This document shows, piece by piece, positions 31,547 to 38,763 of a stretch of 38,763 nt of DNA. Each line of letters begins with the position of its first letter. Positions within the stretch are counted from its first letter, which is position 1. The notes beneath the pieces were generated by a model that worked only from the letters and a program-made list of their open reading frames with translations, was not told where the DNA came from and did not search any database. The stretch comes from an uncultured Marvinbryantia sp. (GTDB taxonomy: Bacteria; Bacillota; Clostridia; Lachnospirales; Lachnospiraceae). Both the position numbers and the translations under genes were made by a program. The stretch lies in assembly GCA_934408725.1 (NCBI GenBank), contig CAKRVB010000026.1:1-38763 (forward strand). The letters run 5' to 3'.

Positions 31547-33064
31547 TTATTTTTTTGTATATCCAAGATCCGGATTCTCATAGTCTCCACGGGCTTTTTT
31601 CTTTTCTACATATGGTCCCCATACGTTCGCTTCATCTTTGATACCAACCGTTGCCGGATCAAATAATGGATCCAGTCCGGCATTTTTCTGGTTCTCATAG
31701 TCCCTGATGATCCTGATGACCTGCGGTGTCAGAAGCAGAATACTGAAGGTATTGACCCAAAGCATACATCCTACCCCGATATCACCCATTGGCCAGATCG
31801 TATCCCCGTCAATCAGAATTCCAAATAAACAGAAAATCAGGAATAAAATACGTACTACAGTAACTACTGCTTTATTCTCACCCCACAGATACTTACAGGT
31901 GGATTCCAGCTGATAAGAATAAGACAGCATGGTGGTAAAAATAAAAATAAACAACATAACAGCCAGGAACATGGCTCCAAATTTTCCTACCGATACTCTC
32001 AGTGCTTCCTGCATGAAGGAAATACCGTACTGAATACCAGGTGCCTTTTCTACCAGAAGCACTGCTCCTGCTCCATCTGCTGCAACATTGTAGGTTCCTG
32101 CCAGAAGAATACAAAATCCGGTACAGGTACATACCAGCAAGGTATCAATATAAACAGAGAGCCCCTGTACCAGTCCCTGTTTCACCGGATGGGAAGTGTC
32201 CGTAGTTGCAGAAATCAATGGGCTCATTCCGTTTCCTGCATCGTTAGAGAAAAATCCTCTTTTGATTCCCCATGCCACAGCAGATCCAACGATTCCGCCG
32301 AATACGGCATCTTTTCCAAATGCACTTGCAAAAATACTGCCAAACATCGGTAAAATCTGATCATAATTCAGAATAAAAATTACAATCGTGATCAGGAAAT
32401 ACACTCCGCACATAATCGGTGCCAGAATCTCCGCTACCTGTCCGATTCGCTTGATTCCTCCCATCGTTACCACACCAACAATGATCACCATGGCAATTCC
32501 AACTACGATAAACGGAATTCCAAATGCACCTTTAATTGCCGTAGCTGCTGTCTGTGTCTGCATAGCCGGCAGGAGAAATCCTGGTCCTATGAAAACTGCG
32601 ATACAAAACAGTACTGCCAGCACTTTTCCAAACTTTTTATTTTTGATACCGTTTGACATATAATAGGCCGGGCCTCCAGTCAGCTCGCCTAAGTTTCTGG
32701 TCTTATAAGCCTGTCCCAGAATACATTCTACAATACCGGTAGATGCTCCCAGGATAGCCGTAACCCACATCCAGAATAATGCACCAGGACCGCCCATAAA
32801 TACAGCAGTTGCAGTTCCTGCAATATTACCTGTACCGACACGACCTCCTACCGTTGTTGCAAACGCCTGAAAAGCTGACAAGCCGGTATCTTTCTTATTA
32901 TCACCCTTTTCCATCAAACATTTTATCATGTCTTTGCATCTGCGTACCTGAATACCCCGCAGGCGAATCGTGAACCAGATCGCCGCACACATCAGAAACA
33001 CACACATCACCGGGTGCCAGATGATGTCATTGACTGCATTCATAACTGTTACAAATAGTTCCAT
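31547..33064 (-). CDS. AGCS family amino acid:cation symporter
   Basis: A 505-aa AGCS symporter. VGTGNIAGTATAVFMGGPGALFWMW is the family signature. The second signature reads FFSNDAGNGMSPLISA, with SNDAGNGMSP in place of the SNEAGxGSAP of the two paralogues here, suggesting a different substrate or coupling ion. It has a longer hydrophilic C-terminal tail (LDPLFDPATVGIKDEANVWGPYVEKKK). AAAGGGAAA precedes the ATG. It lies 62 bases after the paralogue at 33127, probably in one transcript. Confidence 0.93.
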   Translation of the reverse strand: MELFVTVMNAVNDIIWHPVMCVFLMCAAIWFTIRLRGIQVRRCKDMIKCLMEKGDNKKDTGLSAFQAFATTVGGRVGTGNIAGTATAVFMGGPGALFWMWVTAILGASTGIVECILGQAYKTRNLGELTGGPAYYMSNGIKNKKFGKVLAVLFCIAVFIGPGFLLPAMQTQTAATAIKGAFGIPFIVVGIAMVIIVGVVTMGGIKRIGQVAEILAPIMCGVYFLITIVIFILNYDQILPMFGSIFASAFGKDAVFGGIVGSAVAWGIKRGFFSNDAGNGMSPLISATTDTSHPVKQGLVQGLSVYIDTLLVCTCTGFCILLAGTYNVAADGAGAVLLVEKAPGIQYGISFMQEALRVSVGKFGAMFLAVMLFIFIFTTMLSYSYQLESTCKYLWGENKAVVTVVRILFLIFCLFGILIDGDTIWPMGDIGVGCMLWVNTFSILLLTPQVIRIIRDYENQKNAGLDPLFDPATVGIKDEANVWGPYVEKKKARGDYENPDLGYTKK

Positions 33065-33126
33065 ACATTTTCCCTTTCGTTCTCATATCCTTAAATTTGC
33101 CATGAACTTTCTCTTTTCTATGTCTG

Positions 33127-34530
33127 CTAATTCCAGTAATCTGTCTTCTGTTTCAGATCAATGTTCCTGCTATAGAAAACAGGGTTCTTTTTCTGTTTTA
33201 CCTGACTTTCATAATCTTTTAACGCTTTCAGAACCGTATTCGATAAAATCAAAATCACCGGAATGTTAATCAGCGCCATCACGCCCATAAGCACATCAGA
33301 GATATGCCACAGCAGTGTCATCTCCATTCCTGCCCCCAGGAAAACAGCCAGTGCTGAAACAATTCGAAATCCAGTCATGAATTTCTGATCCGGCTGCTTC
33401 TTGTGGATATATGTCAGCAGGTTATCACAGTAGAAGCAATTTCCCAGCAATGTCGTAAAAGCAAATAATACCATGGCAATCATGATAAAGTACGGGCCAA
33501 AAGATCCCATTGTCTTATGAAGTGCTGCCTGCACCCATGGTGCTCCCTGTAATTCCTTTACCGGTTCCACGCCAGATACCAGACACATCATCGCTGTCGC
33601 TGTGCACAATAATAAGGTATCAATAAAGACTGATAACATCTGTACCAATCCCTGCTTCACTGGATGACTGACTACAGCGGAAGCTGCCGCATTAGGAGCA
33701 GAACCAATCCCCGCTTCATTAGAATACAGCCCCCGCCGGATTCCCTGCATCATAGCAGACCCTGCAAATCCGGCAAAAATCGCCTTAAAATTGAATGCCT
33801 CTTCAAAGATCTGTACCAGAACTGCCGGAAGCTGGCTAATATTCAGCACTACCACCGCCAAAGATACCAGAATATAGATAATTCCCATAAATGGTACCAG
33901 CGTGGATGTCACTTTTACAATTCTGTGACCGCCGCCCAGCAGACACCATCCGGTCAACAGCGCCAGGATACCACCAATCATCCATGGTGTCACCTCTACA
34001 TTATAAAAAGGCATTCCTGCAAAGGTAGACTGCAAATTATAAGATGCCAGCATATTAAATCCAAAGGCATAAGTCAGAATCATGGCAATACAAAAAGCAA
34101 TCGCCAGTCCTCTGTTGTGCAAAGCAGCTTCTATATAATAAGCCGGGCCACCGTAACACTCTCCATCTTCCCCCTTTTTCTTATAAATCTGTGCCAGGGT
34201 ACTCTCTGCCAGAGCAGATGCACTGCCGATGATGGCAATCACCCACATCCAGAATACCGAACCTACACCACCAATACAGATCGCAGATGACACGCCTACA
34301 ATATTCCCAGTACCTACACGGGATGCGGTAGACACCATCAGAGCCTGAAAGGATGATACACTTTCTTCTCCTTCTGGCTTCTCCATCACGGCTTTACAGG
34401 CGTTCCTGAATAAACGCACCTGTGGAAATCTGGTTCGGATCGTAAAATAGATACCTGAGCCAATTAATATCACAATCAGCAGCTTACTATATAGAAACGT
34501 GTTGATTGCATCAATGACCGTTTCGAACAT
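33127..34530 (-). CDS. AGCS family amino acid:cation symporter
   Basis: A 467-aa AGCS symporter with RVGTGNIVGVSSAICIGGVGSVFWMW and GLYSNEAGIGSAPNAAASA. GGVGSV replaces the usual GGPGAL. It is first of a tandem pair with the gene at 31547, from which it is clearly diverged, so this is an old duplication or independent acquisition. AAGGAGGA precedes the ATG. Promoter and inverted repeat lie at 34572-34636. Confidence 0.94.
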   Translation of the reverse strand: MFETVIDAINTFLYSKLLIVILIGSGIYFTIRTRFPQVRLFRNACKAVMEKPEGEESVSSFQALMVSTASRVGTGNIVGVSSAICIGGVGSVFWMWVIAIIGSASALAESTLAQIYKKKGEDGECYGGPAYYIEAALHNRGLAIAFCIAMILTYAFGFNMLASYNLQSTFAGMPFYNVEVTPWMIGGILALLTGWCLLGGGHRIVKVTSTLVPFMGIIYILVSLAVVVLNISQLPAVLVQIFEEAFNFKAIFAGFAGSAMMQGIRRGLYSNEAGIGSAPNAAASAVVSHPVKQGLVQMLSVFIDTLLLCTATAMMCLVSGVEPVKELQGAPWVQAALHKTMGSFGPYFIMIAMVLFAFTTLLGNCFYCDNLLTYIHKKQPDQKFMTGFRIVSALAVFLGAGMEMTLLWHISDVLMGVMALINIPVILILSNTVLKALKDYESQVKQKKNPVFYSRNIDLKQKTDYWN

Positions 34531-34571
34531 AAATCCTCCTTTTCATAAATTACAAGTTCACAACGGATACC

Positions 34572-34636
34572 TGTTTCAAATTTTGCTGAAACACGCAAAT
34601 ATGTAACATCATACCTTATTTTTGTATTTTTGAAAA
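34572..34636 (-). promoter_or_regulatory. Promoter and inverted repeat ahead of the AGCS pair
   Basis: On the minus strand TTTTCA (34631-34636) and TATGAT (34608-34613) are 17 bp apart. Downstream of the -10 lies a 22-bp inverted repeat TGTTTCA-N8-TGAAACA (34572-34593), placed as a repressor operator would be. Confidence 0.5.
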
Positions 34637-34660
34637 GAGGTTAATTTTTCACGCTCTGGT

Positions 34661-35683
34661 TTATCCGTCAATTCCAAGTCCTTTTCCAACCATTTCAAAC
34701 TCATCCAGATAGATGCAGTGCCTGATCGTATTCTCCTGTATTCCCTTTTTGCATTTCGCATAATCCATCCAGATTACTTCGGATACTTCTTCTTCCTGAA
34801 GGGTAAGTTTTGTGATATCAATTGCTTCTATATATAAGTAAACTTTACTCAGCTGGTTATCCCTAAATGGCCTGCCATAAAATTCTCCTTCGAATTTCTT
34901 TTGATGAAATCCCAGCTCCTTTAATTTCCCTGGATCCAGTGTCAGTCCCAGTTCCTCTTTTGCCTCCCGCATGGCGCTTGGCAGAAAATCATCTCCGGTA
35001 CTGATATGTCCTGCAGATGAAATATCCAGACAGTCCGGGCTGGAATCCTTGTGATGACTTCTCCTCTGCAGAAGAATGTCATAGCCACTTTCCGCATTTG
35101 GTCTGGCAATCCAGATATGCACCGTTGCATGAAGCGATCCATCCAGATGAGCTACGCCCCGTTCCCGTACAATACCTGACTTTGTTCCGTCTTCATTTAA
35201 AATATCAAACAGCTCCAGTTCTTTTCCATTCAACACGGCCTGTTTTAGTGTCCCTTCTATATTATAGATCAGTTTCAGAGAGAAAAACGGTGTTTCTTCT
35301 GTCAACAGACGGAAGAAAATCCGGTCGCCTTCCCAGAGATTCAGGCTCCAGATCTTGTCTTTCTTCACCCATTCCAGATCACCTTCCGTACAGGTAACTG
35401 GTGTGCCATCCCATTTGTCTGCGGTATACAGATGCATGTATTCTACCGTATCCTCTCCATATACAAACGTTACAATTCCCCGAAAACGCCATGACCGCAA
35501 AGTATATCCTGTCTCCTCTTTCACTTCACGAAGAAGGCAGTCTTCCGGACTCTCTCCATATTCAAACTTGCCACCAACGCCAATCCATTTATCTTTATTT
35601 TCATCCTGCTCTTTCTTCGTGCGGTGAAGCATCAGGTACTGATCTTCTGTTTCCAGATAACAAAGTGTGGTTAATTTTATCAT
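34661..35683 (-). CDS. Two-domain NUDIX hydrolase
   Basis: A 340-aa protein with two NUDIX domains. The N-terminal one (about 1-135) has GGKFEYGESPEDC followed by REVKEETG, a canonical box, in an 8-oxo-dGTP/MutT-like context. The C-terminal one (about 160-335) resembles isopentenyl-diphosphate-isomerase/YfcD-like NUDIX proteins, with GHISTGDDF then REAKEELG, where Asp replaces the first Glu of the box. Both may be active; one may sanitise nucleotides and the other cleave an unknown diphosphate. The ATG at 35683 has AGAGG nine bases away; ATG at 35689 is an alternative. An extended -10 (TGgTAGAAT, 35716-35721) precedes it. Confidence 0.9.
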   Translation of the reverse strand: MIKLTTLCYLETEDQYLMLHRTKKEQDENKDKWIGVGGKFEYGESPEDCLLREVKEETGYTLRSWRFRGIVTFVYGEDTVEYMHLYTADKWDGTPVTCTEGDLEWVKKDKIWSLNLWEGDRIFFRLLTEETPFFSLKLIYNIEGTLKQAVLNGKELELFDILNEDGTKSGIVRERGVAHLDGSLHATVHIWIARPNAESGYDILLQRRSHHKDSSPDCLDISSAGHISTGDDFLPSAMREAKEELGLTLDPGKLKELGFHQKKFEGEFYGRPFRDNQLSKVYLYIEAIDITKLTLQEEEVSEVIWMDYAKCKKGIQENTIRHCIYLDEFEMVGKGLGIDG

Positions 35684-35763
35684 TTTCATCTACCTCTCTA
35701 TGCTTTCTGCTGATTATTCTACCACATCCTGGCTCTTGCATATAGCATAAAGATAAAAACAAC

Positions 35764-35791
35764 GAAAAGCAGATGTTTCCACCTGCTTTTC
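35764..35791 (-). terminator. Terminator after the PAP2 gene
   Basis: A 9-bp stem GAAAAGCAG/CTGCTTTTC (35764-35772, 35783-35791) lies five bases past the PAP2 stop codon and is followed by GUUGUUUUUAUC on minus. Confidence 0.7.
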
Positions 35792-35795
35792 TACG

Positions 35796-36317
35796 TTATG
35801 CCTTCTTCAGTTCCTCTACTTTTTTCACCAGCCAATATCCAAGGGCACCTGCCATTACTCCGATTACCACGCCGCCCAGTACATCTGTTGGATAATGCAC
35901 ATACAGATACAGCCGGGAAAAGGCAATCAGGACTGCCAATACCAGTGCCGGTATCCACAGCCTCTTTTCCCCTGCCAGATAAAGTGCCATCACGGAAGCA
36001 AAGGATGCTGCCGTATGTCCAGAAGGGAAAGAAAAATCAATCGGCCGCTTTATCAGAAGTTCGATTCCTGTTTTTACATCAAACGGGCGGATTCTATGTA
36101 CCAGTGGCTTTAAAATACCATTGCAGATCACCAGATCCACCAGCAGTGCCGCCATCCAAATCACACCAGACCTTCTGGTCTTTGGCAAAATCAACAACAC
36201 CATACAAAGTAATATCCAGAAAATTCCTGCATCTCCCAGTCTGGTGATGGCGCACATCAATGTATCCAGGACTGGATTATGTATAGTCTGTAATGCATCT
36301 AATACTTGTAGTTCCAT
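35796..36317 (-). CDS. PAP2 family membrane phosphatase
   Basis: A 173-aa PAP2-family (phosphatidic acid phosphatase type 2) membrane protein with about five spans. The three active-site motifs are LKPLVHRIRP, the central FPSGHTAA with the catalytic His, and SRLYLYVHYPTDVLGG with the nucleophile His and partner Asp. It dephosphorylates a lipid phosphate or undecaprenyl diphosphate at the membrane; the substrate is not resolved. AGGAGAAG precedes the ATG. Confidence 0.93.
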   Translation of the reverse strand: MELQVLDALQTIHNPVLDTLMCAITRLGDAGIFWILLCMVLLILPKTRRSGVIWMAALLVDLVICNGILKPLVHRIRPFDVKTGIELLIKRPIDFSFPSGHTAASFASVMALYLAGEKRLWIPALVLAVLIAFSRLYLYVHYPTDVLGGVVIGVMAGALGYWLVKKVEELKKA

Positions 36318-36373
36318 GATTCTTCTCCTGTTACTTTTCTGTTTTATTTAAACGATAGTCAACGCTCCGGATA

Positions 36374-36390
36374 TTCTCCGGATCGGAGAA
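36374..36390. other. Short palindrome upstream of PAP2
   Basis: TTCTCCG-GAT-CGGAGAA is a 7-bp perfect hairpin in the gap between the DUF3786 gene and PAP2. It has no U-run on either strand; it may be a weak terminator or a protein site. Confidence 0.3.
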
Positions 36391-36486
36391 CTTATCATAT
36401 AGTTTATCAAAACATAAAAGAAATTACCAGACATTTTCTTTCTCCAACTCCTGAAAGACTTCATTGCCGTACTTATCGCCTGCCTC

Positions 36487-37143
36487 TTAAAACACAGGAA
36501 AAGCACTTCGATCCAGTGAAACACCAGCTTCTTTTGCCAGCTTTTCCAAGCCAACCGCAGCTATTGTTACAATGCTTTCCACATGAATAAAATCCGTAGC
36601 ACTGGCGTCAAACAGCAGATTTCCCTGAGCCTGAAATTCGTCGTCCCCCTCCCAAAACAAAAATTTCACAGGCATACAGTCAAATGCATTTAGTTCATAT
36701 CCCACATCAGATTGAGGGATTTTATGACCTTGCAGTCTGCAAAATGCCTGTTCCAGTTGCTCCTTATAACCGTTAAATGTTCTTCCGAAGGGCATAATAA
36801 TGCCCTCTTGAAATGCTTTTGAAAATGGTGCTGCATTTTTCAGCTGATCAAATCGTACCCATGTCCCAGTAATCCTGGCACAGGTTGATACGTAGCCAAA
36901 GAGAGTATATATATTCAGCTTCTCATAGCAACTGACAGGCTTCTGATCCTCTATAGCAATAATCTCTCCATCTGTTTTATTGACTCCGAATTTTCTCCCA
37001 AAATGGAAAAGGGTCAGCCATTCACCTTCGTCTCTCAGTTCAGGAAGCCTCTTTATCAAATCTATCTGATCCAACTCTAAAAACTTAATACGCCACTGTT
37101 CACACCACTTTTCATAATTACTCATTTCTTCTTTTGGTTTCAT
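36487..37143 (-). CDS. DUF3786 family protein
   Basis: A 218-aa cytosolic protein of the DUF3786 family, of unknown function. YEKWCEQWRIKFLELDQIDLIKRLPEL opens the conserved domain; PQSDVGYELNAFDCMPVKFLFWEGDDEF and SATDFIHVESIVTIAAVGLEKLA are its most conserved blocks. Its start overlaps the upstream sirtuin-like stop by ATGA, so translation is coupled; MSNYEK at 37125 is an alternative start. After the TAA the frame stays open for 20 coding-like codons (36424-36486). The tight overlap with two sirtuin-like genes suggests a shared process. Confidence 0.85.
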   Translation of the reverse strand: MKPKEEMSNYEKWCEQWRIKFLELDQIDLIKRLPELRDEGEWLTLFHFGRKFGVNKTDGEIIAIEDQKPVSCYEKLNIYTLFGYVSTCARITGTWVRFDQLKNAAPFSKAFQEGIIMPFGRTFNGYKEQLEQAFCRLQGHKIPQSDVGYELNAFDCMPVKFLFWEGDDEFQAQGNLLFDASATDFIHVESIVTIAAVGLEKLAKEAGVSLDRSAFPVF

Positions 37144-37979
37144 TTTTCCATTTCCTTTCTGATTTCTTTCAAAATATCGCTTAAGTAACCATCCAGTCCA
37201 AATGACTTGTTTCGGATATTTTCAGGAATATAGATTTCCCCTAAGTTAATAGTCACATAGGTTGCCTTCGCTTCCTGTGCAGCCAGACGCATAAATGGTG
37301 CTTTAATAAGCTGGTTACGCCAACCAATTCCCAACTCCAAAATCACCAGTCTCTTATCGTGATATTTTTCCAAAAAAGTACTATACTTCTGCTGCTGTAC
37401 AGAATTCGGGATGAAATTCTGATCCAGTTGTAAATGTACTTGCATGGTGCCACCACAACATGGGCATTTCGGTACAAGTTCCGGACAAATCTTGCCATTT
37501 TGCTCGGACTGTGCCATTTTTTCTGTAAGTTCCAGAGTAGGATACAATGTATTATGACAGGCATGCGTACATTGCATAGCCAGCCAGTTACCTTCTACTT
37601 CAAAAATTCTGTTTTCGTCGAAACCACTCAATTCAAAGTGACATTCGCCGTTAGAAGTAATAATAAAGTAATCTTTGTTTCCAATGATCACTTTGAGATC
37701 ATTCATCACAGCAGTAGGTTGATACTTGCTGCAATAATGATGGATCAATCTGCTCCAAAAGCACCATTTTTCTTCCTCTGAAGGCCACTGGATACCCATA
37801 CCATGCAAAATAGAGTGTAAACCATATTTTTGCTTCATATCTTCAAACAACATATCAAACGCAGTGTTATCCGCAAACAGATGAAGTCCCTCTGTAATGG
37901 AAAGTCCATTACTTGCACCGATGAGGATTGCATCAGCCTCTTTGATATGCGTGCATATTTCACGGTAAATTTCAGACAT
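37140..37979 (-). CDS. SirTM-like sirtuin, divergent active site
   Basis: A 279-aa Sir2-fold protein. Residues 17-30 (ILIGASNGLSITEG) form the NAD-binding loop. IITSNGECHFELSGFDENRIFEVEGNW aligns with the catalytic region: Asn110 is kept, the usual Asp of N-x-D is Glu112, and the catalytic His of ordinary sirtuins (Gln in many SirTM proteins, as I recall) is Glu129. Zinc ligands are Cys137, Cys141, Cys172 and Cys175. SirTM proteins ADP-ribosylate targets such as lipoylated GcvH-like carriers; no such carrier or macrodomain is in view. The changed residues may mean a pseudoenzyme or altered chemistry. AAGGCGGGG precedes the ATG; the start overlaps the upstream sirtuin by eight bases. Confidence 0.85.
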   Translation of the reverse strand: MSEIYREICTHIKEADAILIGASNGLSITEGLHLFADNTAFDMLFEDMKQKYGLHSILHGMGIQWPSEEEKWCFWSRLIHHYCSKYQPTAVMNDLKVIIGNKDYFIITSNGECHFELSGFDENRIFEVEGNWLAMQCTHACHNTLYPTLELTEKMAQSEQNGKICPELVPKCPCCGGTMQVHLQLDQNFIPNSVQQQKYSTFLEKYHDKRLVILELGIGWRNQLIKAPFMRLAAQEAKATYVTINLGEIYIPENIRNKSFGLDGYLSDILKEIRKEMEK

Positions 37980-38763
37980 GTTTTTCCCCGCCTTTCATTT
38001 TAACAAGTTCCTGTAATACAGACAGGATGTCTGCATTCATAGCGATTGTTCGGTCTGCGATGACCGCAGGAGCTGCTGGTTCTCCCTTGTTCAGTAGAAT
38101 CAATTTGCTGTTTTCCCAGCTGAATGTCATATTTATAAAAGGATTTTTTATAAACTCCGGGGTCATCCTTCCAATGCCAAGGCCAAAAAACAGAATTTTC
38201 TTATCCTGATTAACAGTTAAAAATTGTTTATACTTTTCTGCCTGTTCTTCCCAATAACTGCCATATTGAAAAATAAACGATTTAACCCATGGCTCCATAA
38301 CGCCACCACAGACCGGACAACGAGGAACAAGTTCCTTCGGCAATTTCCCATTGACAATGCTGGCATTCAGCCTGTGCAGTAATTCTTCAGACGGATATAA
38401 TTTGTCGTGACAGCGTCTGGCACACTGCATCCAGTTGGCATCTCCCTGAATGGTAAAAATTCGTTCAGGATCAAATACTTTAGCAAACTGGGCATCCTGA
38501 TTGGTCGTTATGATGTAATAAGGCTTATGCCTGACCAGTTCATAAAGATCAAGGTAAGTCTGTCCAGCAGGCAGATCCAGCATCACACATCCACTTCGTG
38601 CCATATAAGCCCAACGTTCTTCATTACTCTGATACTGGTGATACAGTAACTGCCAACAGCTTGGCTCGTGATAAATCTTACCGAAATCAGAAAAATATTT
38701 CTGAAAAAATGGCGTATGGTGTGTGTAATAATCATACCCATTGGCAGTAGACATCCCACTTGC
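37972..38763 (-). CDS. SirTM-like sirtuin, 5' end cut by window
   Basis: At least 263 residues of a Sir2-fold protein; the frame stays open to the window edge and reads A-S-G-M-S-T-A-N-G there, the middle of the NAD-binding loop, so the ATG at 38754 is internal and the true start lies beyond. IITTNQDAQFAKVFDPERIFTIQGDANW keeps N-x-D and has Gln where ordinary sirtuins have His, the pattern I associate with SirTM. Zinc ligands are the pairs in QCARRC and RCPVCG. It overlaps the next sirtuin-like gene by eight bases. It is probably the active member of the pair. Confidence 0.87.
   Translation of the reverse strand, partial: ASGMSTANGYDYYTHHTPFFQKYFSDFGKIYHEPSCWQLLYHQYQSNEERWAYMARSGCVMLDLPAGQTYLDLYELVRHKPYYIITTNQDAQFAKVFDPERIFTIQGDANWMQCARRCHDKLYPSEELLHRLNASIVNGKLPKELVPRCPVCGGVMEPWVKSFIFQYGSYWEEQAEKYKQFLTVNQDKKILFFGLGIGRMTPEFIKNPFINMTFSWENSKLILLNKGEPAAPAVIADRTIAMNADILSVLQELVKMKGGEKHV

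Noticed and set aside
36348..36554. Open frame of 68 codons between DUF3786 and PAP2
   Set aside because: It overlaps the DUF3786 3' end in another frame, has no ribosome binding site, and its composition is unlike a protein.

Overview
The window looks like a chromosomal segment of an anaerobic, low-to-mid GC Firmicute, most likely a gut Lachnospiraceae (Blautia / Mediterraneibacter / Dorea type). This rests on strong AGGAGG-type ribosome binding sites, an oxygen-sensitive enzyme set (hybrid cluster protein, radical SAM enzyme), a tandem glycine riboswitch ahead of an AGCS symporter, three AGCS symporters, and families such as DUF3786 and SirTM-like sirtuins. The genus is inference. No rRNA, tRNA, CRISPR array, transposase or phage gene was seen. 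Nearly all genes lie on the minus strand; only a LacI regulator, a GH4 glycosidase and a GNAT acetyltransferase are on plus.

Layout. 1-392: four 63-bp tandem repeats and a GGGACGGT hairpin. 393-2694: hybrid cluster protein (hcp), with a promoter carrying a palindrome exactly at a class II activator position, and a DUF2798 membrane protein. 2884-6234: SpoU-type rRNA methyltransferase overlapping a membrane-anchored DNA-entry-type nuclease, then a radical SAM protein and pyridoxamine kinase behind a structured leader. 6403-8451: AGCS symporter under a tandem glycine riboswitch with promoter and terminator visible. 8471-13319: a glycoside locus (BadF-type sugar kinase plus MATE exporter, divergent from LacI regulator plus GH4 6-phospho-glycosidase). 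13366-15345: cytidylate-kinase-like protein with an ArsB/NhaD permease. 15438-18312: fused pabA-pabB plus pabC (p-aminobenzoate synthesis) behind an attenuator-like hairpin. 18414-18956: GNAT.

18985-28121 is an eight-gene operon, oppD-oppF-oppB-oppC-oppA-ykfB-ykfC-transglutaminase. It reads as uptake of cell-wall peptides followed by their cytosolic breakdown (L-Ala-D/L-Glu epimerase, NlpC/P60 endopeptidase), ending in an unassigned cytosolic transglutaminase-like protein. Upstream, 28275-30660 is a polar amino acid ABC transporter with its own promoter and hairpin leader, preceded by a zinc-PLC-like protein. 31547-34530 holds two tandem AGCS symporters; 34661-36317 a two-domain NUDIX protein and a PAP2 phosphatase.

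The right end (36487-38763) is the most unusual part: an overlapping cluster of DUF3786 protein and two SirTM-like sirtuins. The outer one is cut by the window edge. They differ at catalytic positions: one has N-x-D and Gln, the other N-x-E and Glu. A second theme is regulatory: several minus-strand operons (pabAB, opp, amino acid ABC, pdxK, AGCS) have a good promoter followed within tens of bases by a terminator-like or otherwise stable hairpin, which suggests heavy use of leader RNA control.
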